Shown here in pieces: positions 43,985-53,284 of a stretch of 64,000 nt of DNA (positions are counted from its first letter, which is position 1; each line of letters opens with the position of its first letter). This DNA is from Pedobacter suwonensis (lineage in GTDB: Bacteria > Bacteroidota > Bacteroidia > Sphingobacteriales > Sphingobacteriaceae): the NCBI RefSeq assembly GCF_900111825.1, contig NZ_FOJM01000011.1:165949-229948 (forward strand). The letters are read 5' to 3'. Below the pieces are notes generated by a model that was given only the letters and a program-made list of their open reading frames with translations, was not told the DNA's origin and did no database searches. Made by a program: the position numbers and the translations under genes.

Positions 43985-44824
43985 TTAGCGATGAAGATTA
44001 AAATTAACCAGGGCCCTGATCGTATAGCCATTACCCGAAGCGACAGAACCGATTTCCCTAATGGCCTCTGAGGGGATGACATTACTACGGGTGGCATAGA
44101 ACACCGGGCCGCCAGAAATGGAGAAAGACAGTTTCGAATGGTTTGGTTCCAGGTTGATGGATGGCCCGATCATTAACTTTGCGCCTCCCTCTGCCTCGTC
44201 TTTCTCCCAAAAGCCTTCTAAATCTTGTCCCAGGGCTTCAAGGCCAACATATAAAACATTAGAAACGCGATGTTGATAGCCAAAACTGCTAATAAAATCC
44301 AGTTTATCTCTGGTTTTATCGAAAGCTTTTTCGAAGCGAAGGTTGCCCGCCATTCTCCAATTGGTCTGATCAAACGAAGCAGTAATCCGGCTAATTGCAG
44401 CACCTATACTCGACCAATCTCTGCTTAAGCCTAAGCCTGCGCCTAGCCTAAACCCAGAGATACCTTTGCCTCCTACCAGATCTCTGATTACTTCAGCCTG
44501 TTGCGCAGATGTTACGCCTCCTGAATTAGCAAAGCCGATCGCCGCTGTGGCGTATAAGGTAAATCTGTTGCCTAAATATCCTTTAACCCCAAATTGTTGT
44601 CCCAAGCCATCATACCCGAATTGTCCGCTGGTTCTTTCTCCATAACTCCCAGAGTAGTGGATATTCCAACGGGGATTTTCCGCCGTTAGGGTATTCAGCG
44701 AAAACAAAAAGGGCTGCGCAGCATCAGTTCCGATTTTAATAGCAGGCATGGTTTCGCTTATTTTCTGTGCTGCACAATTTAAAACCGCACCAGCAAAAAC
44801 GAACATCAAAAATATCTTTTTCAT
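43985..44824 (-). CDS. Putative outer-membrane protein
   Basis: This 279-residue protein has a signal peptide ending LNCAAQKI. The mature part has amphipathic strands separated by short turns (LGNRFTLYATAAIGF, SGFRLGAGLGLSRDWS, YTIRALVNFNLHR at the end), consistent with a beta-barrel. No family is recognised. It lies between the metallophosphoesterase and the propeller-phosphoesterase genes, 16 and 23 bases from them, so it may secrete, anchor or supply these enzymes. Confidence 0.65.
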   Translation of the reverse strand: MKKIFLMFVFAGAVLNCAAQKISETMPAIKIGTDAAQPFLFSLNTLTAENPRWNIHYSGSYGERTSGQFGYDGLGQQFGVKGYLGNRFTLYATAAIGFANSGGVTSAQQAEVIRDLVGGKGISGFRLGAGLGLSRDWSSIGAAISRITASFDQTNWRMAGNLRFEKAFDKTRDKLDFISSFGYQHRVSNVLYVGLEALGQDLEGFWEKDEAEGGAKLMIGPSINLEPNHSKLSFSISGGPVFYATRSNVIPSEAIREIGSVASGNGYTIRALVNFNLHR

Positions 44825-44840
44825 TACGATTGTTTATGGG

Positions 44841-45683
44841 TTAAAATCTGGTTTCATTTAATAATGGCGATCCGCTTGCATTTACCTGATAGGTTTTAAT
44901 CTTGTCGTCTTCATCCACTTCTACAATGCGATAACCTTTATAGGCCGTACCCCAGTTGCCACCAATGTGGGCATCAAAGAAATGCGGTAGCTTATCGGTA
45001 TAAAAAACCGCATCTAAACTATGGTCGTGGCCATGAAACACAGCCTTAACATTTGTATAGCTATGCAAAAGTTTAATTGCATCCGGACAATCTACAAATG
45101 GGCTTTCAGGCACCCAGAAATGTGGCGGAATATGCAATACCACAAAAACAGTCTTCAGGTTTTTAAACTTATCCAACTCTTGTTTTAAAAAATCATTATT
45201 AGGGCATAAATAAGTCCCTTTAGTATCAGAGGTATTTGCTAAAACAAAACCCACCCCATTTTTTTCGAAAGAAAAGTTATCCTCGTAACCGAAAACCGAT
45301 TTCCAAAGCCCAGTATCTGCATGGTCGTGGTTACCAGGCACGGCATAAAAAGGAACTTTCAGACGATCATAGTAATCTTTCTTAACTTCTTTCAGTAATT
45401 CAGGCCGATCGTGTACCAGATCGCCATTAATAATTACAAAATTCAGCGGATTTTCATCATGCGAGGCATTAAGCCATTTCACAATATTTTCGTGATGAAG
45501 TTTATAATCAGTTCCCGGTTGCCCATAGTGTCCGTCGGATGCGATGGCAAAGCGAAGTTTTGGTCCTTTTTCCCGTTTGACTGAAATATTCCTCTCTTCG
45601 GCAAATGATGGCAGAACTGGTGATAAACCGGCTACTACCGCAGCAGCCAAACTATTTTTCAGGAAAAAACGTCTGTTAGACAT
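44841..45683 (-). CDS. Tat-exported calcineurin-like metallophosphoesterase
   Basis: This 280-residue protein begins MSNRRFFLKN, with a twin-arginine signal (RRFFLK) and hydrophobic h-region SLAAAVVAGL. The five metallophosphoesterase blocks are present: IASDGHYG near 48-54, INGDLVHD near 93, PGNHDHAD near 125, LHIPPHFW near 193 and FHGHDHSLD near 225. Two metal ions would be bound. It is exported folded, consistent with Tat use. It is the first gene of the operon, with promoter region in 45684-45879. Confidence 0.88.
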   Translation of the reverse strand: MSNRRFFLKNSLAAAVVAGLSPVLPSFAEERNISVKREKGPKLRFAIASDGHYGQPGTDYKLHHENIVKWLNASHDENPLNFVIINGDLVHDRPELLKEVKKDYYDRLKVPFYAVPGNHDHADTGLWKSVFGYEDNFSFEKNGVGFVLANTSDTKGTYLCPNNDFLKQELDKFKNLKTVFVVLHIPPHFWVPESPFVDCPDAIKLLHSYTNVKAVFHGHDHSLDAVFYTDKLPHFFDAHIGGNWGTAYKGYRIVEVDEDDKIKTYQVNASGSPLLNETRF

Positions 45684-45879
45684 AAGGATAAAATATGTTT
45701 TGTATCAAAATCCAATATTAGTTTAGGCAGACTTCTTAAACATGAATTTAATGTTATGATTAAGTTAACAGAACCTAATCTGTGTATCAATTTTATAACA
45801 TAATGGAGCGGCAATTGCGATTCATGGCGTAATCCCGATGCTCATAAAACAATTTGCCGCTTGCAGGGATTATTCTATT

Positions 45880-46320
45880 ATGAAATCATTTAAATCCTTA
45901 CTCGCTGGCTTTGCAGGTGCTGCAGCCTTAAATATATTACATGAAAGCTTTAGGCAGTTTGATCGCGACGCACCCCGGATTGACCTTTTGGGTAAGCAGG
46001 CACTTTCCAAATCCTTGTCCAATTTGAAACTGGACAGTCCTGACGGAGACAATCTTTATCTGGCCACCCTTGCAGGTGATATCATCAGCAATACCCTATA
46101 CTACAGCGCCATTGGCTTGGGAGATAAAAAACATATTTATTTTAAAGGTGCAATAGCCGGTCTTACTGCTGGTCTGGGTGCAATTAGCATACCGGATAAA
46201 ATTGGATTAGATGATACTCCGGTAACTAAAACCGATAAAACAAAAATATTAACAGTAGCCTGGTACCTGATAGGTGGATTAGTAACCGCAGCGGTTTTTA
46301 AACAATTGAAAAAGGCTTAG
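45880..46320 (+). CDS. Hypothetical membrane-associated protein
   Basis: The ATG at 45880 (MKSFKSLLAGFAGAAALNIL) gives 146 residues; an upstream ATG at 45838 lacks support. Hydrophobic stretches occur near 6-18, 88-105 and 122-138 (TVAWYLIGGLVTAAVF). No family is recognised. The M23 peptidase gene follows 3 bases after its stop, indicating co-translation. Confidence 0.65.
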   Translation: MKSFKSLLAGFAGAAALNILHESFRQFDRDAPRIDLLGKQALSKSLSNLKLDSPDGDNLYLATLAGDIISNTLYYSAIGLGDKKHIYFKGAIAGLTAGLGAISIPDKIGLDDTPVTKTDKTKILTVAWYLIGGLVTAAVFKQLKKA

Positions 46321-46323
46321 GCA

Positions 46324-47643
46324 ATGAAAATTTACAGACCTGCACTTTGGCTCTTTTGCATTGCTATGGCAATGGGCGTACTATCATGCAAAACAGGCTC
46401 AGTTAATTTATTTAAGGCCGCTAGCCCGCATGAGCAATATCAAAAAAAATTGGTGAATGTGGGGCTTGATAAAACAGCAATGGGATCGGCGTGGTTAAAT
46501 GCGGCTACAATGAGTATGCAAAAAGCATTAGACATTAGTATTCCTTATCGAGAAAACGGTTATTTCGCTGCCGACCGGGTCCCGGCGACAGCTTACAAGT
46601 TCAATGCAACCAAAGGGCAGAAACTAAACATAAAACTAAACAAAAAGCCATCAGCCGGTGCCTTGATTTATATTGATGTTTGGCATAGCGCAGATCAAAC
46701 CCCAAAACTTATCGCATCAGCCGATACCTTAAATAATCCGATCATTTTTGATATTGAGGAAACAGGCGCCTATCTGATCAGACTACAACCAGAACTGCTG
46801 CAGAGTGTAGCCTACGAATTAGAGATTACCACCGGAGCGTCTCTTGCTTTCCCGATAAAATCAAAAAACGCCAACAGCATAAAAAGTTATTGGGGAGATG
46901 GCAGGGATAATGACGCCAGAAAACATGAAGGTGTAGATATTTTTGGCAGTTTCAGAACGCCTGTACTGGCGATTGCAGAAGGAACAGTAACCCGTGTAAA
47001 CGAAAACAACCTGGGTGGAAAAGTGGTTTGGATGCGTCCAAGGGGTAAAGATTATACTTTGTATTATGCCCACCTGGATAAACAGATTGCCGTAGAAGGA
47101 CAGGAAGTAAAAATTGGAGATACCGTGGGGCTTATGGGAAATACTGGCAATGCCCGAACCACGCCTCCCCACTTACATTTCGGCATTTACACGGCAAATG
47201 GTGCAGTAAACCCACTACCCTTTATAGATCCGGTAACCAAAACCCCGGTTGCCATAACTGCTTCCGGCAATAACTTAAATAAAATTTTAAGGACTAAATC
47301 TACCGCTAAAATGGTCTCTTCTCCAGACCGTAAAGCAAATGTTTTAATTTCGCTTAACACGGGAACAATTTTACTTGCAAATGCTGCGACCGGAAATTAC
47401 TATCAGGTAGAACTGCCCGATGGAAGCATAGGTTTTATTCAAAGTAATAGTCTTGAACAGGCAATTGAGCCCCTGAAAAAACTTAAGATAAATTTATTTC
47501 AGCAGGAAGTTTATGACAGACCTGATAGTTTGGCGGCGCTTAAAACAACGCTAAAAGAAGGGCAGCGTGTAAACCTTTTAGGTGCTTTCGGCAAGTATCA
47601 ACTCGTTAATGCTGATACAGAAACAGGCTGGATTATAAAATAA
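46324..47643 (+). CDS. M23 (LytM-type) peptidase lipoprotein with SH3-like domain
   Basis: This 439-residue protein has a lipobox VLSC with Cys near 22. Residues about 80-165 look like a pre-peptidase beta domain. The M23 domain covers about 190-300: HEGVDIFGSFRTPVLAIAEG, LYYAHLDKQIAVEGQEVKIG and PPHLHFGIY, giving the zinc ligands His, Asp and His plus catalytic His. The C-terminus (330-439) has an SH3b-like part with YYQVELPDGSIGFIQ. It likely cuts or binds peptidoglycan at the envelope. Coupled to the preceding small membrane protein. Confidence 0.88.
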   Translation: MKIYRPALWLFCIAMAMGVLSCKTGSVNLFKAASPHEQYQKKLVNVGLDKTAMGSAWLNAATMSMQKALDISIPYRENGYFAADRVPATAYKFNATKGQKLNIKLNKKPSAGALIYIDVWHSADQTPKLIASADTLNNPIIFDIEETGAYLIRLQPELLQSVAYELEITTGASLAFPIKSKNANSIKSYWGDGRDNDARKHEGVDIFGSFRTPVLAIAEGTVTRVNENNLGGKVVWMRPRGKDYTLYYAHLDKQIAVEGQEVKIGDTVGLMGNTGNARTTPPHLHFGIYTANGAVNPLPFIDPVTKTPVAITASGNNLNKILRTKSTAKMVSSPDRKANVLISLNTGTILLANAATGNYYQVELPDGSIGFIQSNSLEQAIEPLKKLKINLFQQEVYDRPDSLAALKTTLKEGQRVNLLGAFGKYQLVNADTETGWIIK

Positions 47644-47644
47644 C

Positions 47645-47750
47645 AATCAAAGCTGCTGATAAAATAATTCAGCATGATGATCTCGTTATCCCAGGGAACT
47701 AAAAAGCAATTGCTTTGATTAAAGTATTAATCGAACTCGGTTTACTAATT
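47645..47750 (+). repeat. Family D repeat, right part
   Basis: TGCTGATAAAATAATTCAGC with ATGATGATCT corresponds to the right arm of 16561-16586. The tail AGTATTAATCGAACTCGGTT matches the tails of the copies at 16515-16650 and 27119-27256. The left arm is absent. Confidence 0.55.
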
Positions 47751-47831
47751 CCATGCTTTCAGCGCCACCCGGGCAAAAAAGAACTGCGAACAAATCTCCG
47801 TTAAGAAAAATTCATTAAAAAGACTAAAAAC

Positions 47832-47854
47832 AAAAGGCCTGCGAAATACAGACC
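47832..47854 (-). terminator. Candidate terminator after LysE-like gene
   Basis: On the minus strand GGTCTG and CAGGCC form a six-pair stem (one G-U) around TATTTCG, followed by TTTTG. It is 12 bases beyond the stop of the gene. Confidence 0.55.
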
Positions 47855-47865
47855 CTGAATTAGTT

Positions 47866-48519
47866 TTATAGCATTACGATTGCCTGCTTTACAACCAGAT
47901 AGGCTGCCAGTGCAAATAAAAATATAGCGATAGATTTATTAATGAGCAAACTGCTCAGCGCGAATTTTTCCTGAATGTAAGTGGCAAAATGGGCATAAAG
48001 GTAAAGCGCGAGTGAAGAACCGACGCCAGAGCCGAGGCTAAAAATCACCAGCGACAGGTAATCGGTTTCGATCCATTGATGCAGAATTACATAATTTCCA
48101 AAAAACAGCCAAAATGGGATCTGGACAGGGTTTAGCACCCCTAAAATCAATCCATAAAGCATACTGCCACTACGCTTATCTTCTTTTTTATTACTGGTTT
48201 TCGGTACTTTTTTTCTGTTTTTCCAGGTAATGGTGCCCATCACCAGAAACATCACAATCATAAAGCAATCCACCAAAGTGCCAAGGCGTACCTCACTAAC
48301 AGCCTCATTTGGATTGATATCACTCATGGCCCACCTAGCGAAGCGCATCATCCCGAAGGTAAAAAATACCTCTACACACGAGAAGGATAAAATGAAATAC
48401 CAAACCTGCCGCATGCCTTTGTTAATAGCAAGCTGCGCCACCGTGAGATTAATATTGCCAGGGGGAATATATCCCATGGCATTGAGAATGATACCGATGA
48501 AAAACGTTAAAAAAAGCAT
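47866..48519 (-). CDS. LysE/RhtB-family exporter-like membrane protein
   Basis: This 217-residue protein has about six hydrophobic segments. The N-terminal FIGIILNAMGYIPPGNINLT with the PPGN-like turn and the mid-protein GLILGVLNPVQIPFWLFFG fit the LysE/RhtB translocators that export amino acids or related molecules. Substrate unknown. It starts 8 bases after the uvrA stop, so it is probably read from the uvrA promoter. Confidence 0.8.
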   Translation of the reverse strand: MLFLTFFIGIILNAMGYIPPGNINLTVAQLAINKGMRQVWYFILSFSCVEVFFTFGMMRFARWAMSDINPNEAVSEVRLGTLVDCFMIVMFLVMGTITWKNRKKVPKTSNKKEDKRSGSMLYGLILGVLNPVQIPFWLFFGNYVILHQWIETDYLSLVIFSLGSGVGSSLALYLYAHFATYIQEKFALSSLLINKSIAIFLFALAAYLVVKQAIVML

Positions 48520-48527
48520 CGCCGAAA

Positions 48528-51341
48528 TTATGGATTTAAATTTAAATGCGCAGCCAAATATTTTCCGGTATACGAATTTTCTACTTTAGCCAGTTCCTCT
48601 GGTACGCCTTCAAATACTACACTACCACCACCATCTCCTCCTTCAGGACCAATGTCAATAACCCAATCGGCACATTTGATCATATCCATATTGTGTTCGA
48701 TAACCAAAATGGTATTACCTTGCTCAATAAGGGTATTTAATGCCTTTAACAGTTTTTTAATATCATGAAAGTGCAAACCGGTGGTCGGCTCATCAAAAAT
48801 AAATACGGTTTTATTGGCATTATTCCCTTTAATGAGAAACGACGCCAATTTAATACGCTGTGCCTCACCACCTGATAAAGTGTTTGATGATTGACCTAAA
48901 TGCACATAACCTAAACCCACATCAACCAGCGGATTTAATTTATTCAGGATTTTTTGTTCGTCTTTAAAGAAATCAACCGCCTCATCAATGGTCATATCCA
49001 AAATTTCAGAAACATTTTTTTCTTTATAAGTAACATCCAATACCTGTTGTTTAAACCGTTTGCCATTGCAAGCTTCACAAGGCAGGTAAATATCGGCCAT
49101 AAACTGCATTTCGATCTTCACCTCGCCCTCTCCCTGGCAAACATCACAACGGCCACCCTCTACGTTAAAAGAGAAGGCTGCAGGCTTCAGTCCGGCGGCC
49201 TTTGCAGCAGGCAAACCAGAGAAAAGCGCACGGATGTCATCCCAGGCTTTAACATAAGTAACCGGATTAGAACGGCTGGAACGGCCGATTGGATTCTGAT
49301 CTACCAGTTCTACTGCACTTACCAAGTCATAATTACCAAAAATACCATCATAAGCACCCGTTTGTTCACCCGCGTAGTTTCCGATCGCTTTTTGTAGCGC
49401 CGGATATAAAATCTTTTTCACCAAACTGGTTTTACCCGATCCCGAAACGCCACTTACCGCAGTAAAAACCCCTAGCGGAAATTTAACATCTACATTTTTC
49501 AGGTTGTTTTCCCTTGCGCCTTTAATCAGGATATGATCTTTCCACTTACGGCGTTTCGAAGGAATGGCAATTTTCTCAATTCCAGCCAGGTAACGACCTG
49601 TTAAACTATTTTTGTCTTTTAAAATCTCTTCATAGTTACCGCTGAAAACCAGGTTACCGCCATGCGTACCCGCCTCCGGACCGATATCGATAATGTAATC
49701 AGCGGCACGCATCATTTCTTCTTCGTGTTCTACCACCAAAACCGTATTACCTACATTGCGGAGCGATACCAATACCTCTATCAGTTTATTGGTATCGCGT
49801 GGATGCAAACCGATACTGGGTTCATCCAGCACATAAACCGAGCCCACGAGGCTACTGCCTAAAGATGTTGCCAGATTAATTCTTTGCGATTCTCCTCCCG
49901 ATAAAGTGTTCGATAAACGGTTTAAGGTAAGATATCCCAAACCCACATTGTTTAAATACAGGAAACGGTTGTTGATCTCTGCCAGTAAACGTTTGGCAAT
50001 TTTGGCGTCGTTTACACTCAATTTTAATTCATTAAAAAAGGCCAGTGCTTTCGATAGCGGCAACAGCACCACATCAATAATCGATTTTTCAGCAATTTTA
50101 ACGTAGGAGGCGTCTTTACGCAAACGCGAGCCCTTACAATCAGGGCAGGTGGTTTTACCGCGATAGCGCGATAACATGACACGGTACTGGATTTTATAAG
50201 TCTGCTCTTCCAATTCCTTGAAAAAGGCGTCCAAACCGGAAAAATATTTGTTACCCGTCCAAAGTAGCTGCTGTTCTTTTTCAGTAAGTGCACTGTATGG
50301 ACGGTGGATCGGAAAATCAAATTTGGGTGCAGCTTTAATAAAGTTTTGCAACCAGACGTTCATTTTTTCGCCACGCCACGGGGCAATGGCATTATCATAA
50401 ACACTTTTACTCTTGTCAGGAATTACCAGATCTTCGTCGATGCCGATAACGTTCCCGTATCCTTCACACCGTTTACAGGCACCATAAGGATTGTTGAAAG
50501 AGAAAAAGTTAGGCGTAGGTTCTTCAAATTTTATTCCATCCAGTTCAAAGCGGTCGCTAAAATGTTTCGTTGTTCCCTGTGCCTCTACGTAACAATCGCC
50601 TTTACCCTCAAAAAAAGCGGTCTGCGCCGAATCGGCCAGCCTACTTAATGTTTCTTCTTCCTGGTTGGTTACAATACGATCGATCAGGATCTGAACGGTT
50701 TTATCATCAGTAAGTTCTTCGTCTTTAAAATCAGCATCATCTAAAATAGATTCTATCTTTTCTATTTTATTGTTAATCAGAACCCGTAAAAATCCTTTCT
50801 GTAATAAAATTGCGAGCTCTTCTTTAATTGTACGGTTATTATGCGGATATAGCGGACAAAAAATGGTTACCGTTGTATCTTCAGGCATGGCGTTTACATA
50901 ATCTACTACCGTACTTACCGAATCCTTCCTCACTTCCTTGCCCGAAACAGGCGAAATGGTTTTTCCTATACGAGAAAAAAGCAATTTCAGGTAATCATAA
51001 ATTTCAGTTGAGGTACCCACTGTAGATCGTGGATTGGAAGTAATTACCTTTTGTTCGATAGCAATTGCCGGGGCAATACCCTTAATATAATCAACATCCG
51101 GTTTATTCATCCTGCCCATAAACTGGCGGGCGTATGCTGATAAACTTTCTACATATCGGCGTTGCCCTTCTGCATATAAAGTATCAAATGCAAGTGAAGA
51201 TTTACCCGAACCAGACATGCCCGTTACCACCACAAGTTTATTTTTTGGAATGGCAACATCAATGTTTTTTAGGTTGTGCACCCTTGCACCTTTTATGATA
51301 ATATTTTTATGCGGATCTTTTTCGGCCTCTTTTTTGCTCAT
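48528..51341 (-). CDS. uvrA: Excinuclease ABC subunit A
   Basis: Damage-recognition ATPase of nucleotide excision repair. It is 937 residues, typical. Two ABC modules: the first Walker A is [20 protein letters not shown] near 40-60, and the second [13 protein letters not shown] near 635. Zinc sites are visible as CKRCEGYG with CPDC and as [10 protein letters not shown] with CEACNGKR. Signatures [11 protein letters not shown] and [15 protein letters not shown] are intact. Some Bacteroidota have a second uvrA; this one carries the full DNA-binding insertion. Followed by the LysE-like gene. Confidence 0.97.
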   Translation of the reverse strand: MSKKEAEKDPHKNIIIKGARVHNLKNIDVAIPKNKLVVVTGMSGSGKSSLAFDTLYAEGQRRYVESLSAYARQFMGRMNKPDVDYIKGIAPAIAIEQKVITSNPRSTVGTSTEIYDYLKLLFSRIGKTISPVSGKEVRKDSVSTVVDYVNAMPEDTTVTIFCPLYPHNNRTIKEELAILLQKGFLRVLINNKIEKIESILDDADFKDEELTDDKTVQILIDRIVTNQEEETLSRLADSAQTAFFEGKGDCYVEAQGTTKHFSDRFELDGIKFEEPTPNFFSFNNPYGACKRCEGYGNVIGIDEDLVIPDKSKSVYDNAIAPWRGEKMNVWLQNFIKAAPKFDFPIHRPYSALTEKEQQLLWTGNKYFSGLDAFFKELEEQTYKIQYRVMLSRYRGKTTCPDCKGSRLRKDASYVKIAEKSIIDVVLLPLSKALAFFNELKLSVNDAKIAKRLLAEINNRFLYLNNVGLGYLTLNRLSNTLSGGESQRINLATSLGSSLVGSVYVLDEPSIGLHPRDTNKLIEVLVSLRNVGNTVLVVEHEEEMMRAADYIIDIGPEAGTHGGNLVFSGNYEEILKDKNSLTGRYLAGIEKIAIPSKRRKWKDHILIKGARENNLKNVDVKFPLGVFTAVSGVSGSGKTSLVKKILYPALQKAIGNYAGEQTGAYDGIFGNYDLVSAVELVDQNPIGRSSRSNPVTYVKAWDDIRALFSGLPAAKAAGLKPAAFSFNVEGGRCDVCQGEGEVKIEMQFMADIYLPCEACNGKRFKQQVLDVTYKEKNVSEILDMTIDEAVDFFKDEQKILNKLNPLVDVGLGYVHLGQSSNTLSGGEAQRIKLASFLIKGNNANKTVFIFDEPTTGLHFHDIKKLLKALNTLIEQGNTILVIEHNMDMIKCADWVIDIGPEGGDGGGSVVFEGVPEELAKVENSYTGKYLAAHLNLNP

Positions 51342-51447
51342 GTATGATAAAGAATATAAATATATAACCCCAGAATGTGGTTAGGGTTTTTAGAAGATAC
51401 AAAAATAGGGTACTCAGGCGGTTAATTTATTTTTTATCATTTTATTT

Positions 51448-51479
51448 TTTGTTTTTTGATAAAAAAATAACTTTCTTTG
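51448..51479 (+). promoter_or_regulatory. Candidate promoter of second ECF sigma gene
   Basis: TTTG at 51448-51451 and TTTCTTTG at 51472-51479 resemble the -33 and TAnnTTTG -7 boxes, with 20 bases between and one mismatch in the -7 box. The predicted leader is about 115 bases. Confidence 0.35.
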
Positions 51480-51602
51480 AACATTAACAACCTCAAAACC
51501 AAACTAACACATATCAAAAAAACATAGGAGATAAGCTATAGAAATTAAACATCTACAAATTAATTTTTAGCAAACAGTACGGGATTTAGTGTAGGTAAAC
51601 CT

Positions 51603-52187
51603 ATGAATTTACAATCATATAATGATCAGGACCTGGTAAAGGTATATATTGCCGGGAACGAGAATGGATTGCAGGAACTTCTTAGAAGACATAAAAGTAA
51701 AATTTATACCTCTATCTACTTATTGGTAAAAGACCAATATCTGGCTGAGGATATATTTCAGGATGCTTTTATCAAAGTGATCAATACCCTGCGATCAGGA
51801 AGATATAACGAGGAAGGTAAATTTTTGCCTTGGGTAATGCGTATTGCGCATAACCTGGTTATCGATTATTTCAGGAGAGAAAAGAGAACGCCGATCATCA
51901 CCAGTGCGGATGGGATGGATGTATTTAATATGCTACACTTTTATGATGAGAGCGCAGAAGATAAAATGCTTCGCGATCAAACCCATAAAGATTTAAAAGC
52001 GATGATCCATTTATTGCCTGATGAGCAGAAAGAAGTGCTTTTGATGCGCCATTATGCCGATTTAAGTTTCAAGGAAATAGCAGATTTAACTGATGTCAGC
52101 ATTAACACAGCCCTGGGCCGTATGCGTTATGCATTGAGTAACCTGCGTAAAATGCTCAAAACAAAAGAGATGACCTACAAAGGGTAG
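51603..52187 (+). CDS. ECF-type RNA polymerase sigma factor
   Basis: This 194-residue protein has region 2 (about 22-90, YLLVKDQYLAEDIFQDAFIK then FLPWVMRIAHNLVIDYFRRE) and region 4 (about 130-185, LLPDEQKEVLLMRHYADLSF with KEIADLTDVSINTALGRMR). No anti-sigma gene follows; a 64-residue gene comes 88 bases later. It is unlike the sigma factor at 18388-18957 in its linker and has FRREKRTP after region 2. Such stand-alone sigma factors are common in Sphingobacteriaceae. Confidence 0.93.
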   Translation: MNLQSYNDQDLVKVYIAGNENGLQELLRRHKSKIYTSIYLLVKDQYLAEDIFQDAFIKVINTLRSGRYNEEGKFLPWVMRIAHNLVIDYFRREKRTPIITSADGMDVFNMLHFYDESAEDKMLRDQTHKDLKAMIHLLPDEQKEVLLMRHYADLSFKEIADLTDVSINTALGRMRYALSNLRKMLKTKEMTYKG

Positions 52188-52275
52188 TAAAAATGTTACA
52201 TATTTTTTTTTAGGGTTTGAAATAAAGCATCTGAACTATCGTTAAGTTTATAAAACTTATCACATTCAGTTGCTT

Positions 52276-52470
52276 ATGACAAAAACCTCTACATCAAAAA
52301 ACAATGTAAATTTACCTACACCTAACATGTTTCAGCCAATAACTGATATGGAATCTGATGCAGAAATCGACTTATTTTATGATCAAATAAAAAGCAAGTT
52401 AGATACGCTGGTTAAAGATCCTCAAGACGAAACCATCAATAAGATTTTAGCATACAGCAGGTCGTTATAA
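52276..52470 (+). CDS. Small acidic protein after ECF sigma factor
   Basis: The ATG at 52276 (MTKTSTSKNN) gives 64 residues; a TTG two codons upstream is less likely. The C-terminal half is a predicted helix, SDAEIDLFYDQIKSKLDTLV, and ends INKILAYSRSL. There is no membrane segment, so it is not a classical anti-sigma factor. A strong terminator follows, so this is a discrete transcript end and the gene is likely real. Function unknown. Confidence 0.65.
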   Translation: MTKTSTSKNNVNLPTPNMFQPITDMESDAEIDLFYDQIKSKLDTLVKDPQDETINKILAYSRSL

Positions 52471-52487
52471 AATTTGCAATGTAGAAA

Positions 52488-52519
52488 GGTTGTTCCACGG
52501 AGTGGGACAACCTTTTTTT
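52488..52519 (+). terminator. Terminator after small protein gene
   Basis: GGTTGTTCCAC pairs with GTGGGACAACC (one mismatch) around a short GGA loop, followed by seven T to 52519. Confidence 0.9.
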
Positions 52520-52650
52520 ATAGTTCAGTAGCCATTGGTTCATCAGCAGTAAAATTACAAATTGCCAACTGATAATCGATAACTGCTAATTGCTAACCGA
52601 ATTATGGTTTGTCGGTTAACCGCAAATCGCCCCTCCATTCGTCATCGTGA

Positions 52651-53062
52651 GGGATAATTTATCTTATAAAAATCAATATAATTGATAATAGCATTTAATG
52701 GAAATAAATCTTCCAGGAAGGATCGTCATTGCGAAAAGGCTTTTTCAGCCGACAGCCTGCCCCGATTTTCAGGGAAGCAATCTTACAGCAAGGATTATTA
52801 GCAAAGATTGCTTCGCCGTTTCTCTCCTCGCAATGATGACTTTTTTAGGTATTCTGTCAATGGTAGGAATAATTTATTGTATAAAATCAATATGATTGAC
52901 AGAAGTATTTAATGGAAATAAGCCTCTGAAAGGATCGTTCATGGCCAGAAGACTTTTCCAGCCGACGAAGCAATCTTTGCGTCAAGCATTACTAGCAGGA
53001 TAGATTGCTTCGTCGTTCCTCTCCTCGCAATGACGACTTTTTTAGGTATTCGGTCAATGATA
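52651..53062 (+). repeat. Two tandem copies of family B MITE-like element
   Basis: Unit 1 (about 52651-52868) and unit 2 (about 52869-53062) share the same order: TAATTTAT-AAAATCAATAT, TTGA.A, TTTAATGGAAATAA, hairpin core, then GACTTTTTTAGGTATTC and TGTCAATGGTAGG or GGTCAATGATAAC. Hairpin cores begin near 52732 and 52933. The core of unit 1 carries a short insertion (AGCCTGCCCCGATTTTCAGG). Identity looks high in the flanks. Confidence 0.75.
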
Positions 53063-53247
53063 ACTTGTTTCAAGGTGTGGCATCCGGGGTTAATGCAAAC
53101 TGCTCATTGAAAACTGTAATAATGATTAATTCTAAATAGGTTAACCGTAAACATCCTCCCCCATCCAACACCACCCGTCTTCCATCCAACATCTTCCATT
53201 GCCCACATAAATTGCCCAATTTTTACAATCCCTACCATAAAAAGCCC

Positions 53248-53255
53248 TACCTTTG
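53248..53255 (+). promoter_or_regulatory. Candidate -7 box for MFS gene
   Basis: TACCTTTG matches TAnnTTTG. It is 30 bases before the ATG at 53285, so the leader would be about 23 bases. A -33 TTTG is not clear. Confidence 0.4.
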
Positions 53256-53284
53256 CATAGTGTATTTTTAACACTAAGGGCATA

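Larger units (their letters stand above)
52520..53284. other. 765-base gap: tandem family B repeats and MFS promoter
   Basis: It has two tandem family B units (52651-53062), a C-rich tract with CCATCCAACACC-like units (53154-53215) and the promoter of the MFS gene. No gene is supported. Confidence 0.65.
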
